A stretch of 64,000 nucleotides of DNA from the IMG/VR virus record IMGVR_UViG_3300022933_000279, positions 62,001 to 126,000 of that record. One strand, written 5' to 3'. This DNA is from a virus. The notes under the pieces are model-generated. The model had not been told where the DNA came from. It saw nothing but the letters and a program-made list of their open reading frames with translations, and ran no database searches. A program made the translations under genes and the position numbers. How positions within the stretch are numbered: the first letter of the stretch is position 1; each line of letters begins with the position of its first letter. This document shows, piece after piece, positions 52,787 to 60,978 of the stretch.

Positions 52787-53579
52787 TGAAGGTTTTTTAT
52801 TAGTAGCTACTAACCATAAACCGTATCACACTGCTGCACAACAGTTAGCTGATAGTTTAAAAGAATTTGCACCTGAACATCCGGTAATACTTTTCACAGA
52901 AGATAAATGGGTAGATTGTCCTGGAAATCATATTTTTGATGAAGTCCATGGAGGTATGCCTAGTTCTAATCGCGCTAAATTACTAGCATTAAAAGATACT
53001 CCTTTCGATATTACATGTTATTTAGATTCTGATATGGTATGTGTTCATCCGGATGCACCTTTAATTTTTAAAGGTTTAAAAGATGGATATGATATGGCGT
53101 GGACTAAAATTAGAACATATGCCGCAGCTATGGTTTGGTGGGATAAAAAACAATTAAAAGTCCCACATGGTGGAATGTGCTTATATAGAAAATCAGATAA
53201 AATGATTTCTTTTATGGAACAATGGTGGGAAAATTGGTGTTGGAAAAAGAATCAAGTAGCAGAATGGGACGAAAGATGGAATGGCAAATATCCTTATTGG
53301 GAAACCAGAGGATGGGATCAGTTTCCTTTACATTTAATGATGGGCGCTATTAGACAAGATGATCCATGGTATAGACCTGATATAAAATGGCATTGGGTTT
53401 ATGGCGGCGATCCACCCTGTACACCTGAAACAGATGATTGGAATGATGGAAGTGATTCAAGGTGGAATTGGATTATTGGATACCATCATGATAGGGAAAA
53501 TATGAAACCAGAAGATATAGTATTTCGCGATTATTCGTGTTTATTATTTAAAAGTCAATATCAAAATGGAAGAGTATGA
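52776..53579 (+). CDS. Glycosyltransferase-like protein (DSD motif)
   Basis: About 267 residues from ATG 52776, overlapping the previous stop (an in-frame TTG at 52746 is less likely). FLLVATNHKPYHTAAQQLADSL and DITCYLDSDMVCVHPDAP (D84-x-D86) fit a GT-A glycosyltransferase. HGGMCLYRKSDK and a Trp-rich region (EQWWENWCWKK) are part of a possible acceptor site. With two oxygenase-like genes behind it, it could glycosylate or help hydroxylate a virion protein such as the Tyr/Ser-rich adhesins next door. That link is inference. Confidence 0.65.
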   Translation: MRTDEGFLLVATNHKPYHTAAQQLADSLKEFAPEHPVILFTEDKWVDCPGNHIFDEVHGGMPSSNRAKLLALKDTPFDITCYLDSDMVCVHPDAPLIFKGLKDGYDMAWTKIRTYAAAMVWWDKKQLKVPHGGMCLYRKSDKMISFMEQWWENWCWKKNQVAEWDERWNGKYPYWETRGWDQFPLHLMMGAIRQDDPWYRPDIKWHWVYGGDPPCTPETDDWNDGSDSRWNWIIGYHHDRENMKPEDIVFRDYSCLLFKSQYQNGRV

Positions 53580-54376
53580 AACATACAGAACATATTACTA
53601 ATTTTTGTAATGATCCAGATATTTTAAATATTTTAGAAGAACTTGGTGAATATTTAGACGGTTTAGATTTAGATGCAATGAAACTTCGACCAGGGCGTCA
53701 AAATAAACCTGAAATGAATGCTGTCATTTCAGATAATTATTTAAGTACATTTAGAAAAACAGTTAGGCCAGGACCTCCTTGGCATCAAAAAATAGTAGAT
53801 CTTCTATTAGATTTAAAACAAAGAAAACGTAATACAAAAGTAGCAGACCTGGCAACTGCTTTAGGAAAAAGAATAGGAGCAAGAAAACAGGCTCTCAGTG
53901 CAATATATCCTCCAGGTGGCTATGTTGGGTGGCATACTAATGCAGATGTTCCGGGTAGAAATTTATTATTTACTTGGTCTCAAAAAGGTGAAGGTGTTTT
54001 AAGATATAAGAATCATACAAAAGGATTCTCTTTTGATATACCTGATCACAAAGGTTGGAATATAAAATCATTTGATTGGTTTAGTCATGGTCAATCTGAA
54101 AAGGAAGGATATACATGGCATGCTGCAGGATCAAATTGTTTAAGAGCAACCCTTGCTTTTGTTATTCATAATAATCCAATGTCCAACGAAATGTTAGAGG
54201 ATGACTTCAATTTAACATCTTGGAGTCCGGGTTGCTTTATAAGTGATACTGATTTAAAATATGAATCTAAGTGGTGGGAGAATACTAAAGATAGTATTAT
54301 CAATTATGAATTAAGTGATGAATTAATAAGTGAACTTGAAACAAGCCCTTCAGGTGTAAAATATGGTCCTCGATAA
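53576..54376 (+). CDS. Possible 2-oxoglutarate/Fe(II) oxygenase-like protein
   Basis: 266 residues. YPPGGYVGWHTNADVPGRN has the loop and His of the double-stranded beta-helix fold (H120-x-N122, with D124 close by), and YTWHAAGSNCLRATLAFVI gives a later His (H182) and Arg (R190) at the right spacing. The usual HxD reads HxN, so iron binding may use Asn or D124, or the protein may be inactive. It sits between a glycosyltransferase and a clear oxygenase. The family call is tentative. Confidence 0.5.
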   Translation: MKHTEHITNFCNDPDILNILEELGEYLDGLDLDAMKLRPGRQNKPEMNAVISDNYLSTFRKTVRPGPPWHQKIVDLLLDLKQRKRNTKVADLATALGKRIGARKQALSAIYPPGGYVGWHTNADVPGRNLLFTWSQKGEGVLRYKNHTKGFSFDIPDHKGWNIKSFDWFSHGQSEKEGYTWHAAGSNCLRATLAFVIHNNPMSNEMLEDDFNLTSWSPGCFISDTDLKYESKWWENTKDSIINYELSDELISELETSPSGVKYGPR

Positions 54377-54950
54377 GAAATCCCCTTATATAAGAATTCA
54401 AAGTGGATGGTTTAAAAAGAATAAAGATAAGATTATTAAAGAATTTGAACCTTTAGTTGAAGAAGGAACGACTGTAGGTGGAAATAAAAACGAAAAAAGA
54501 AAATCAGATGTTCATCTTTTTGATATTTGGAGATTAGAATTAACTGATTTTAAAAAAGTTATTATTTTTAAAGTTAAAGAGATATTTACTACAGAAAATA
54601 AAAATTATGGATTTGATTTAGATTATTCTACTGTAAATATTCAATTTACTAGATATCAAAAAGATGATTTTTATGAATGGCATGCAGATGATGATTTACT
54701 GAATACACATATAAAAACACATAGTATAAGAAAATTAAGTATGGCAATGCCTTTAAATATTGGTGAATTTGAAGGTGGTGAATTTGAAATTAAATTATCC
54801 CCAAGTGAAAATGCAAAAACAAGAAAAATACCTATAGAGCCTGGAAATATAATAGTATTTCCTAGTTTCTTAGAGCATAGAGTCCTCCCAATAACCTCAA
54901 ATACACGTTATTCTTTAGTGGCGTGGATCTCAGGACCTCCATGGAGATAA
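54363..54950 (+). CDS. 2-oxoglutarate/Fe(II)-dependent oxygenase (prolyl-hydroxylase type)
   Basis: 195 residues. FYEWHADDD supplies H107 and D109, FPSFLEHRVLP supplies H172, and the 2-oxoglutarate-binding R182 lies in SNTRYSLVAWISGPPW. EFEGGEFEI is the conserved core strand. These are all the catalytic residues of PKHD-type hydroxylases, which are common in marine phages. The substrate is unknown. The stop codon overlaps a late-promoter-like GATAAATA. Confidence 0.88.
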   Translation: MVLDKKSPYIRIQSGWFKKNKDKIIKEFEPLVEEGTTVGGNKNEKRKSDVHLFDIWRLELTDFKKVIIFKVKEIFTTENKNYGFDLDYSTVNIQFTRYQKDDFYEWHADDDLLNTHIKTHSIRKLSMAMPLNIGEFEGGEFEIKLSPSENAKTRKIPIEPGNIIVFPSFLEHRVLPITSNTRYSLVAWISGPPWR

Positions 54951-54953
54951 ATA
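54946..54953 (+). promoter_or_regulatory. Late-promoter-like GATAAATA before gp13
   Basis: GATAAATA matches the NATAAATA variant of T4-like late promoters and lies 41 bases ahead of the gp13 ATG. One mismatch from the perfect octamer lowers confidence. Confidence 0.45.
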
Positions 54954-54993
54954 CAATATATGTAGACAGAAAATGTATTGTAGGATATGAACC

Positions 54994-55737
54994 ATGGCAA
55001 AACCGCAAACTCGCGAACAATTAAAACAATACTGCCTCAGAAGTTTAGGTCACCCAGTTATAGAAGTTAATGTTGATGACGATCAATTAGAAGATCGCAT
55101 TGACGAAGCTTTACAAGTCTGGAATGACTATCATTATGATGGGTCGGAAAAAATTTATTTAAAACATCAAGTTACATCAGATGATATTACTAACGAATAT
55201 ATTACCGTTGGGGAATCAACTATAAGTATAATCAAAGTACATCCTATTGATTCAACAACAGGAAACATTAATATGTTTGATGTGAGATATCAATTAAGAT
55301 TAAATGATATATTTGATTTGAGTAAACAGCAGCTTTCAGGATATACTATGGCTATGCAACACTTGAGTTTAATAGAAAATTTATTTAATCAATCTCCTTC
55401 TTTCAGATTTAATAGACATACAGATAAAGTTTATCTTGATGTTGATTGGGATAAAGAATTGGTTGTTGGAAAATACTTATTATTTGAATGTTATAAATCC
55501 GTAGACCCAGAAGAATTGACCGATGCATATAATGATCTTTGGCTAAAAAAATATATATCTTCATTATTTAAAAGACAATGGGGATCTAATCTATTAAAAT
55601 ATGAAGGTATGCAATTACCCGGTGGCACTACATTAAATGGTAGACAAATTTTTGATGATGCAACAACTGAATTACAAATGTTGGATGATGAAATCTTTAC
55701 GAAGTATCAATTACCTGACGACTTTATGGTAGGATAA
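54994..55737 (+). CDS. 13: Neck protein gp13-like
   Basis: 247 residues. TREQLKQYCLRSLGHPVIEVNVDDDQLEDRIDEALQVWNDYH is the conserved N-terminus of gp13 in marine T4-like phages, and YNDLWLKKYISSLFKRQWGSNLLKYEG follows. gp13 joins gp14 to form the neck that seals the packaged head and binds the tail. gp14, gp15 and gp16 follow in the T4 order. Confidence 0.88.
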   Translation: MAKPQTREQLKQYCLRSLGHPVIEVNVDDDQLEDRIDEALQVWNDYHYDGSEKIYLKHQVTSDDITNEYITVGESTISIIKVHPIDSTTGNINMFDVRYQLRLNDIFDLSKQQLSGYTMAMQHLSLIENLFNQSPSFRFNRHTDKVYLDVDWDKELVVGKYLLFECYKSVDPEELTDAYNDLWLKKYISSLFKRQWGSNLLKYEGMQLPGGTTLNGRQIFDDATTELQMLDDEIFTKYQLPDDFMVG

Positions 55738-55738
55738 A

Positions 55739-55984
55739 ATGAAAAAATTTAAAACTTTTATAGAAAAACCTGAATTCTGTAATGTGCCCGGCGGAGTTAA
55801 AAGTCCAGCTCTTGCAGCGAAGTGTGCGGAACCAGAAAAGAAAAAACCGGCACCTCAACAAGCTGATATTAGATCAAAAGCTTTGAAGGATAAAAAAGAT
55901 AAGTGGAAAAAATTAGGTTTATCTACTCAAGAACAAGCTGAATTAATTGCAAAATATACCAAACATTCGGAAATTGCTGGATGA
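55739..55984 (+). CDS. Small basic hypothetical protein
   Basis: 81 residues, lysine-rich with a Cys-containing N-terminus (EFCNVPGGVKSPALAAKCAEPEKKK) and a helical C-terminus. It lies one base after gp13 and overlaps the next gene by 4 bases. Its position inside the neck operon points to a virion-associated or assembly role. Confidence 0.55.
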   Translation: MKKFKTFIEKPEFCNVPGGVKSPALAAKCAEPEKKKPAPQQADIRSKALKDKKDKWKKLGLSTQEQAELIAKYTKHSEIAG

Positions 55985-56184
55985 AAACGTTTCAAGAATA
56001 TATTGATGAAGATATCAATTTGCCCATAGAAGTTGGAGATATTGTTCTCGGTGGGAAATTTAAAAATAGAAGAATAGAAGTAAAAGATATCGGAAAAAAT
56101 GAAAAGGGTGATATTACTATTAATGGAAAATCAATTCTCAGGATCAGAATAACAGACGAAAAGGCTGACGATGCCGACGAGTAA
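55981..56184 (+). CDS. Small hypothetical protein with possible SH3-like beta fold
   Basis: 67 residues. INLPIEVGDIVLGGKFKNRRIEVKDIGKNEKGDITINGKSIL reads as a small beta-barrel of the KOW/SH3 kind, common in small phage proteins of T4-like neck regions. It overlaps gp14 by 14 bases. Fold prediction by eye only. Confidence 0.55.
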   Translation: MKTFQEYIDEDINLPIEVGDIVLGGKFKNRRIEVKDIGKNEKGDITINGKSILRIRITDEKADDADE

Positions 56185-57013
56185 TTATTTTCAAAAATTT
56201 GATCATAATAATGAACAAAATCTTCTTCAAGATTTAATGGTGGAGTCTATTCAAATTTTTGGACATGATGTATCTTATTTGCCCAGAACAAAAAATAACG
56301 TAGATAACATATATGGTGAAGATCCAACTTCATCTTTTGAATCAGCTTATCCTATAGAAATGTATATTAAGAATACTGATGGATTTGAAGGCGAAGGTGC
56401 ATTTGTTGGTAGATTTGGATTAGAAATCAGAGAACAAATAACATTTACTGTTGCAAGACGTACTTGGGATGGACAAGGAATATCTGATAGACCTTTAGAA
56501 GGCGATTTAATTTGGATGCCTCTAACAAGTAAGTTATTTGAAATACAATTTGTTGAGCACCAGGCTGTCTTTTATCAAATGGGAAAACTTCCTGTTTATG
56601 ATTTATCTTGTGAATTGTTTGAGTATAGTGATGAAGATATTGATACAGGTATAGCAGCAATAGATAAAGTAGAAGTTGAAAATGCTTATTCAGTAGAATA
56701 TGTATATTCCGCTAATTCGGGTGTTTTTACAACTGATGAAACTGTTACAGGAACTCTTTCAGGAGCAACGGCAGTAGTATTACAAACATCAACTTCAGGT
56801 TCAGATAGTATTATAAGGTTAACAAATATTGTTGGTACTTTTAGTGCAACGGAACAAATTACAGGTGGCACTTCAGGCACGACAGCTAATTTAGGTGCAA
56901 CTGCAACAGAGTTTGCAGGTGACAGTACTGCTAATAATAAAACAATACAGACGACAGCAGATGGCATTATAGATTTTAGTGAAGGAAATCCATTTAGTGA
57001 AGGAAGTTTTTAA
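56171..57013 (+). CDS. 14: Neck protein gp14-like
   Basis: 280 residues (T4: 256). NEQNLLQDLMVESIQIFGHDVSYLPRT is the conserved gp14 N-terminus, followed by REQITFTVARRTW and LIWMPLTSKLFEIQFVEHQAVFYQMGKLPVYDLSCELFEYS. A Gly/Thr-rich beta insertion (TGTLSGATAVVLQTSTSGSD) near the C-terminus is also seen in marine relatives. With gp13 it forms the neck. It ends one base into gp15. Confidence 0.92.
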   Translation: MPTSNYFQKFDHNNEQNLLQDLMVESIQIFGHDVSYLPRTKNNVDNIYGEDPTSSFESAYPIEMYIKNTDGFEGEGAFVGRFGLEIREQITFTVARRTWDGQGISDRPLEGDLIWMPLTSKLFEIQFVEHQAVFYQMGKLPVYDLSCELFEYSDEDIDTGIAAIDKVEVENAYSVEYVYSANSGVFTTDETVTGTLSGATAVVLQTSTSGSDSIIRLTNIVGTFSATEQITGGTSGTTANLGATATEFAGDSTANNKTIQTTADGIIDFSEGNPFSEGSF

Positions 57014-58008
57014 TGTTAGGACAATATTGGTATCACGGATTAACAAGAAAATATGTTTCTATATTTGGAACCATTTTTAACGACATCTATTTAAAGCGTA
57101 AGAATGCTTCTGATGAATTTGTCGAAACATTAAAAGTTCCCTTAGCATACGGTCCGAAACAAAAATTTATGACTAGGATCTCGGGCGATGCTAATCTAGA
57201 CAAAAAGGTGGGGATGCAACTGCCGAGGATGGGCTTCGAGATGACTTCCATGTCATACAGTCCCGAGAGAATGTTGCATCCCCTTAACCAACAAAAATCA
57301 ATGTGGAAGGGTCAAATTGGAGTAGTTAAAAGTCCAGTACCATATGATTACGCTTTCACATTGTCAGTGTTTGTAAAAAATGCGGATGACGGAACACAAA
57401 TAATTGAACAGATAGTACCGTTTTTTCAACCCGATTTTACAGTAACTATAAATGCACTTCCAACAATGGGAATCAAGTTAGATGTTCCTATTATTTTAAA
57501 TGGTGTTAATATTGAAGATTCATATGAAGGTGATTATCAAACACGAAGAGCAATAGTTTGGACATTAGATTTTACAGTTAAGGGTTTTCTTTATCCGAAT
57601 ATTAAAGGTAAAGGATTTGGTGACGGTAGTGATGATCAGGCAACAGCATTAATACGCACATCAATTATCAATTTTCATATAATGCCGTATAGAGATCCAG
57701 GCTCGGTAGACGCCGAAAGAATTTTATTAGAATCAGATACAGGGTTTGGAAAAGGTAGGGATGAAATATTAAATGAAGATGATTCCAAAATGTTATTAGA
57801 AACAACTAGAACAGATATTAATGCAACATTAGTAAAATCAAGATTTACATCTAAAGTACCTATAGATGTACCAGCTGGCGATGATTATTATGAACCAACA
57901 GAAACAAGAGATTTCTTTGCAGAAGGTCTTGAATGGGATCCAGCTACAGGTACTGATACAATGGGTGGTACATTAGATATAAACGCATTCGGTAATTCAA
58001 ACAAATGA
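57013..58008 (+). CDS. 15: Tail sheath stabiliser/tail completion gp15-like
   Basis: 331 residues (T4: 272). The N-terminal QYWYHGLTRKYVSIFGTIFNDIYLKR and LPRMGFEMTSMSYSPERMLHPLNQ match T4 gp15. IIEQIVPFFQPDFTVTINA and RRAIVWTLDFTVKGFLYPNIKG are the next conserved blocks, as in T4 (IVEQILPYFQPHF and RIEWSLTFEVNGWMYP). gp15 caps the tail tube and joins it to the head. A perfect 11-bp inverted repeat lies within the coding region (57210-57220 and 57273-57283). Confidence 0.92.
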   Translation: MLGQYWYHGLTRKYVSIFGTIFNDIYLKRKNASDEFVETLKVPLAYGPKQKFMTRISGDANLDKKVGMQLPRMGFEMTSMSYSPERMLHPLNQQKSMWKGQIGVVKSPVPYDYAFTLSVFVKNADDGTQIIEQIVPFFQPDFTVTINALPTMGIKLDVPIILNGVNIEDSYEGDYQTRRAIVWTLDFTVKGFLYPNIKGKGFGDGSDDQATALIRTSIINFHIMPYRDPGSVDAERILLESDTGFGKGRDEILNEDDSKMLLETTRTDINATLVKSRFTSKVPIDVPAGDDYYEPTETRDFFAEGLEWDPATGTDTMGGTLDINAFGNSNK

Positions 58009-58460
58009 TTAAAGATAAAATGGAAACTATTGAAAATATTGATAAGCAGGTTGACCCTAAAACGGTTGATACAAAATTAGATGAGGTATTTGAGATTACA
58101 CCAACATCTAAAAATGAACCTGTTGTATATAAAAAACCAGAAGTGAATGATGATGGAATGGATACTGATTTTCAGTATGCACGAGAAAATATATATAATG
58201 TGATAGAGAGAGGGTCTGACGCCATGGAGGGCTTACTTGAAGTAGCTAGGGAAACAGAACACCCGAGAGCATACGAAGTAGTAGGTCAGTTAGTTGATAA
58301 GTTAACAAATGCAAATAAAGAGTTAATGGGATTACATAAAACAAAAAAAAGCATGTCAGATGAAGTCGTAAGGTCACCTCAAAATGTTACTAACGCACTA
58401 TTTGTAGGGAGTACAGCTGATCTTCAGAAGATGCTGAAACAGAAATCTAAGGAGGCGTAA
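58005..58460 (+). CDS. 16: Terminase small subunit gp16-like
   Basis: 151 residues (T4: 164). QYARENIYNVIERGSDAMEGLLEVARETEHPRAYEVVGQLVDKLTNANKELMGLHK is the conserved helical core of marine T4-like gp16. The C-terminal helix (VTNALFVGSTADLQKMLKQ) is also typical. gp16 recognises DNA and stimulates gp17 during packaging. ATG 58020 is an alternative start. The large subunit gp17 normally follows directly but is not found in the rest of this window. Confidence 0.9.
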   Translation: MIKDKMETIENIDKQVDPKTVDTKLDEVFEITPTSKNEPVVYKKPEVNDDGMDTDFQYARENIYNVIERGSDAMEGLLEVARETEHPRAYEVVGQLVDKLTNANKELMGLHKTKKSMSDEVVRSPQNVTNALFVGSTADLQKMLKQKSKEA

Positions 58461-58462
58461 GC

Positions 58463-58813
58463 GTGGAATCGCTATTCAGTGCGGTAAATATAACAATGTT
58501 TGGGATTATATTATTTTCCTCATTGTTCATATTTCTATTCAACTACAGACACGATAATAAAGACAAGTATCAGGGCAAGTATTCTCTAATTGTATTTGAT
58601 CTTTTCATTAACATGGGTATGTCAATTACTGGTTATATTTTAGTATGGCTAGTATTTGAAAACGTTCCACAATTAGCTCCATTTAACACTTATAGATTTC
58701 CAGTAGGATATATGTTTGGTTTGACTTCTAATATAAGCATTCCAATTGTTTTGAAGTGGTTTACATCACAAATCACTAAAAAGTTAAATGAAGCAGTGAA
58801 GAAAGGAGTATAA
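58463..58813 (+). CDS. Small membrane protein with three predicted helices (holin-like size)
   Basis: 116 residues, from a GTG at 58463 with GGAGG in the preceding stop region. Hydrophobic helices at about residues 8-27, 46-66 and 78-97 are separated by short polar loops, with a positively charged end (KKLNEAVKKGV). The topology is compatible with a holin or a cofactor of the next protein, which is also membrane-bound. The three-base context to the cytochrome gene (TAATG) shows the two are coupled. Confidence 0.6.
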   Translation: MESLFSAVNITMFGIILFSSLFIFLFNYRHDNKDKYQGKYSLIVFDLFINMGMSITGYILVWLVFENVPQLAPFNTYRFPVGYMFGLTSNISIPIVLKWFTSQITKKLNEAVKKGV

Positions 58814-59271
58814 TGGCGGTAAAACCTAAACAAACTACTGCTCCTGAAGAAGTTGCGGACGAACATGTCGAGGTAATGGAATTAGAACCAGTAAAAGCCA
58901 TTGAAATAGAAACTAAAAATCTAGTAGCATCAAGTAGAATATTCATATACACTATAATAGGATTACTGGCATATTTAATTTTCTTAGTAATACCAGATAT
59001 TTCCGAGAAGGTTACATGGGTGGAAAAGGATCTTAATTCTGTATTAGTACAATCAGAAAGATTCAAAAAATCCACCAGAGTATTTGCAAGAGATAATCAA
59101 TGTGCATCTTGTCACTTAGAGCCTGATTATCTTCTTCATAATCTCTTAACGAAGTATCCTAGTTTTTCAGATATTAAATCATTTATGTCTGTAGGACATC
59201 AACGATATTATACAATGACTCAACCTATATCAGATGCTGAACTCTTAGCAATTTATAGGACTTTACAATGA
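58813..59271 (+). CDS. Membrane-anchored c-type cytochrome
   Basis: 152 residues. A cytoplasmic acidic N-terminus (~42 residues) is followed by one membrane helix (IFIYTIIGLLAYLIFLVI, 43-60), then a soluble domain with C97-A-S-C100-H101, the CxxCH haem c motif. The end MTQPISDAELLAIYRTL is the usual last helix of class I cytochromes c, with Met135 as the likely axial ligand. The haem domain would face the periplasm, where the host cytochrome c maturation system acts. It overlaps the next gene by 4 bases. Electron transfer in a phage is unusual; the partner is unknown. Confidence 0.82.
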   Translation: MAVKPKQTTAPEEVADEHVEVMELEPVKAIEIETKNLVASSRIFIYTIIGLLAYLIFLVIPDISEKVTWVEKDLNSVLVQSERFKKSTRVFARDNQCASCHLEPDYLLHNLLTKYPSFSDIKSFMSVGHQRYYTMTQPISDAELLAIYRTLQ

Positions 59272-60389
59272 TCATGGTTGGCAAACTTCTTGCATTTTTA
59301 ATATTTTTAGTTATATCAGCATATCCCGGTAAAGCCAAAGATTCTCCTCATGATCGTACTGGCGCAGTAGTTAGCAAAATAAAACAAATAGAATACATTC
59401 CAACATATGGATCAACGTTTAAAAGAGTAAAAGAACGTGGTCATATAATATGTGGTGCCAAAGATTCTATGCCAGGTTTTGGAGAAGAGCTTTGGGATGC
59501 AGAAACAGGCGTATTAAAATTTCAGGGCTTTGATATAGATATTTGTAGGGCAATTGCTACTGCAGTATTCGGAGATAAGGAAAAGGTTGAATATGAAATA
59601 ATAGATGGTAAAACAAGATTTAGTTATTTAATAGATGGAACGGTTGATGTGGTATCGGCTACTGTTACATACACATATACTAGAAATGTTCTTAAAAAAT
59701 TAGAGTTCATGCCCACTACATATTATGATGGACAAGGATTTATTGTTCGAAAGACTCTTGGTGTATCATCTGCAAAGCAAATGGATGGTGCAAGAATATG
59801 TTATAGTTCAACCGGAACTGCCGCAAAAAATACTAAGGATTTTTTTACAAAACATTTTCTTAATTATGTTCCAGTTGTGGTGCCAGTTGGAGAAAAATCT
59901 AAAGATTATTACTTAGATCGTAAATGTGATATGTATGGCACAGATCGCTCCGGTTTAGCATCTAATAGAATTGGTTTTAAAAATCCGGAACAACATGTGA
60001 TCCTTCCAGAAATTATTTCAAAAGAACCTCTTGGTCCAGTAGTAAAATATGGAGATCAACAATGGTCTGATATTGTAAGGTGGACAATATATGTTCTGTT
60101 CATTGCAGAAGAAATGGGATTAAATTCAAATAATATATCTAAATTTAAAAATAATATAGATCCAAGTATACAACGATTTATGGGCGAATTAAATGGTAAT
60201 GATCATCCTCATCTAGGGGCTAAATTAGGATTAGATGCTACATGGGCATATGAAGTTATTAAACAAGTTGGAAATTATAAAGAAATATATGAAAGAAATC
60301 TTGGTGAAAATACACCTCTAGCTCTTAAACGTGGGCTAAATAAATTGTACACTGAAGGTGGTTTATTATATGCACCTCCATTAAAATAG
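59268..60389 (+). CDS. Periplasmic amino-acid-binding protein (AapJ/SBP_bac_3-like)
   Basis: 373 residues. MVGKLLAFLIFLVISAYPGKAKDS is a signal peptide, cleaved near AKA-D. HIICGAKDSMPGFGEELWDAETGVLKFQGFDIDICRAIATAVFGDKEKVEYEIID and TRFSYLIDGTVDVVSATVTYT follow the N-terminal lobe of general L-amino-acid-binding proteins (AapJ). ICYSSTGTAAKNTKDFF and WSDIVRWTIYVLFIAEEMGL are the second lobe and C-terminal helix. The family delivers amino acids to an ABC transporter; no permease or ATPase genes lie nearby, so it would have to serve a host transporter. Residues in the binding site differ from the usual RNTTWT block. Confidence 0.88.
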   Translation: MIMVGKLLAFLIFLVISAYPGKAKDSPHDRTGAVVSKIKQIEYIPTYGSTFKRVKERGHIICGAKDSMPGFGEELWDAETGVLKFQGFDIDICRAIATAVFGDKEKVEYEIIDGKTRFSYLIDGTVDVVSATVTYTYTRNVLKKLEFMPTTYYDGQGFIVRKTLGVSSAKQMDGARICYSSTGTAAKNTKDFFTKHFLNYVPVVVPVGEKSKDYYLDRKCDMYGTDRSGLASNRIGFKNPEQHVILPEIISKEPLGPVVKYGDQQWSDIVRWTIYVLFIAEEMGLNSNNISKFKNNIDPSIQRFMGELNGNDHPHLGAKLGLDATWAYEVIKQVGNYKEIYERNLGENTPLALKRGLNKLYTEGGLLYAPPLK

Positions 60390-60396
60390 GGAAAAA

Positions 60397-60714
60397 ATGC
60401 CAGATGAATTAGTCGATAAAATGTCAAATGAAATAGCCGCAGCAGAAGATAACTTACGAATATGGACAGAAAAATATGAAATGGAAGTTAGGCGTGAAGC
60501 AGTGACTGCACAAGCGGATGCAAAGATGGCACTTGACGCGGCAAAAATAAGATTAGAGAAGTTGACAGCACAATATAAACCAGAATATTTAACTAGGTTT
60601 GAAGCACTTCCAGTTCCACCAAAGTTTAAGCCACCATTGCCTGTAATACCAGAAGAAATTAAAAAAGAAATTCTACCAAAGGTAACCAGAAGTAAGAAGA
60701 AAAAGAAAAAGTGA
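60397..60714 (+). CDS. Hypothetical coiled-coil protein with poly-Lys tail
   Basis: 105 residues. A helical N-terminal part (MSNEIAAAEDNLRIWTEKYEMEVRREA) is followed by a Pro-rich segment (PVPPKFKPPLPVIP) and a C-terminus of consecutive lysines. AGGG precedes the ATG. It may bind nucleic acid or membranes through its basic tail. It sits between an exported protein and the SAP-like gene; no family is recognised. Confidence 0.5.
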   Translation: MPDELVDKMSNEIAAAEDNLRIWTEKYEMEVRREAVTAQADAKMALDAAKIRLEKLTAQYKPEYLTRFEALPVPPKFKPPLPVIPEEIKKEILPKVTRSKKKKKK

Positions 60715-60753
60715 GTTAATAAAATATAAACATTATAATTAAAAAAGGATGAT

Positions 60754-60978
60754 ATGTCTTGGATTGGGAATATAATTAAAAAAGTTTTTAAAAATGAAGG
60801 TTTAAAACAACCAGAACCTGAACCTAAAAAAGCTGAGAAAAAAGTAAAAAAGAAAAATTTGAAAAGTATGACAAAAAAACAATTAGAGTCATACGGTAGA
60901 GAATTAGGTGTCGAATTGGATAGACGACATAATAAAGCTAAATTAATTGCACGACTGGAAGAGGCGGTTGCAAATTAA
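60754..60978 (+). CDS. SAP/HeH-like small DNA-binding candidate
   Basis: 74 residues. A Lys/Pro-rich N-terminus leads to LKSMTKKQLESYGRELGVELDRRHNKAKLIARLEEAV, which has the helix-extended loop-helix pattern of SAP and HeH domains (KxELxxxxxxxGxxxDxxxxKxxLIxxL). Such domains bind DNA. AAAGG precedes the ATG. The gene overlaps the start of the next gene. Confidence 0.65.
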   Translation: MSWIGNIIKKVFKNEGLKQPEPEPKKAEKKVKKKNLKSMTKKQLESYGRELGVELDRRHNKAKLIARLEEAVAN

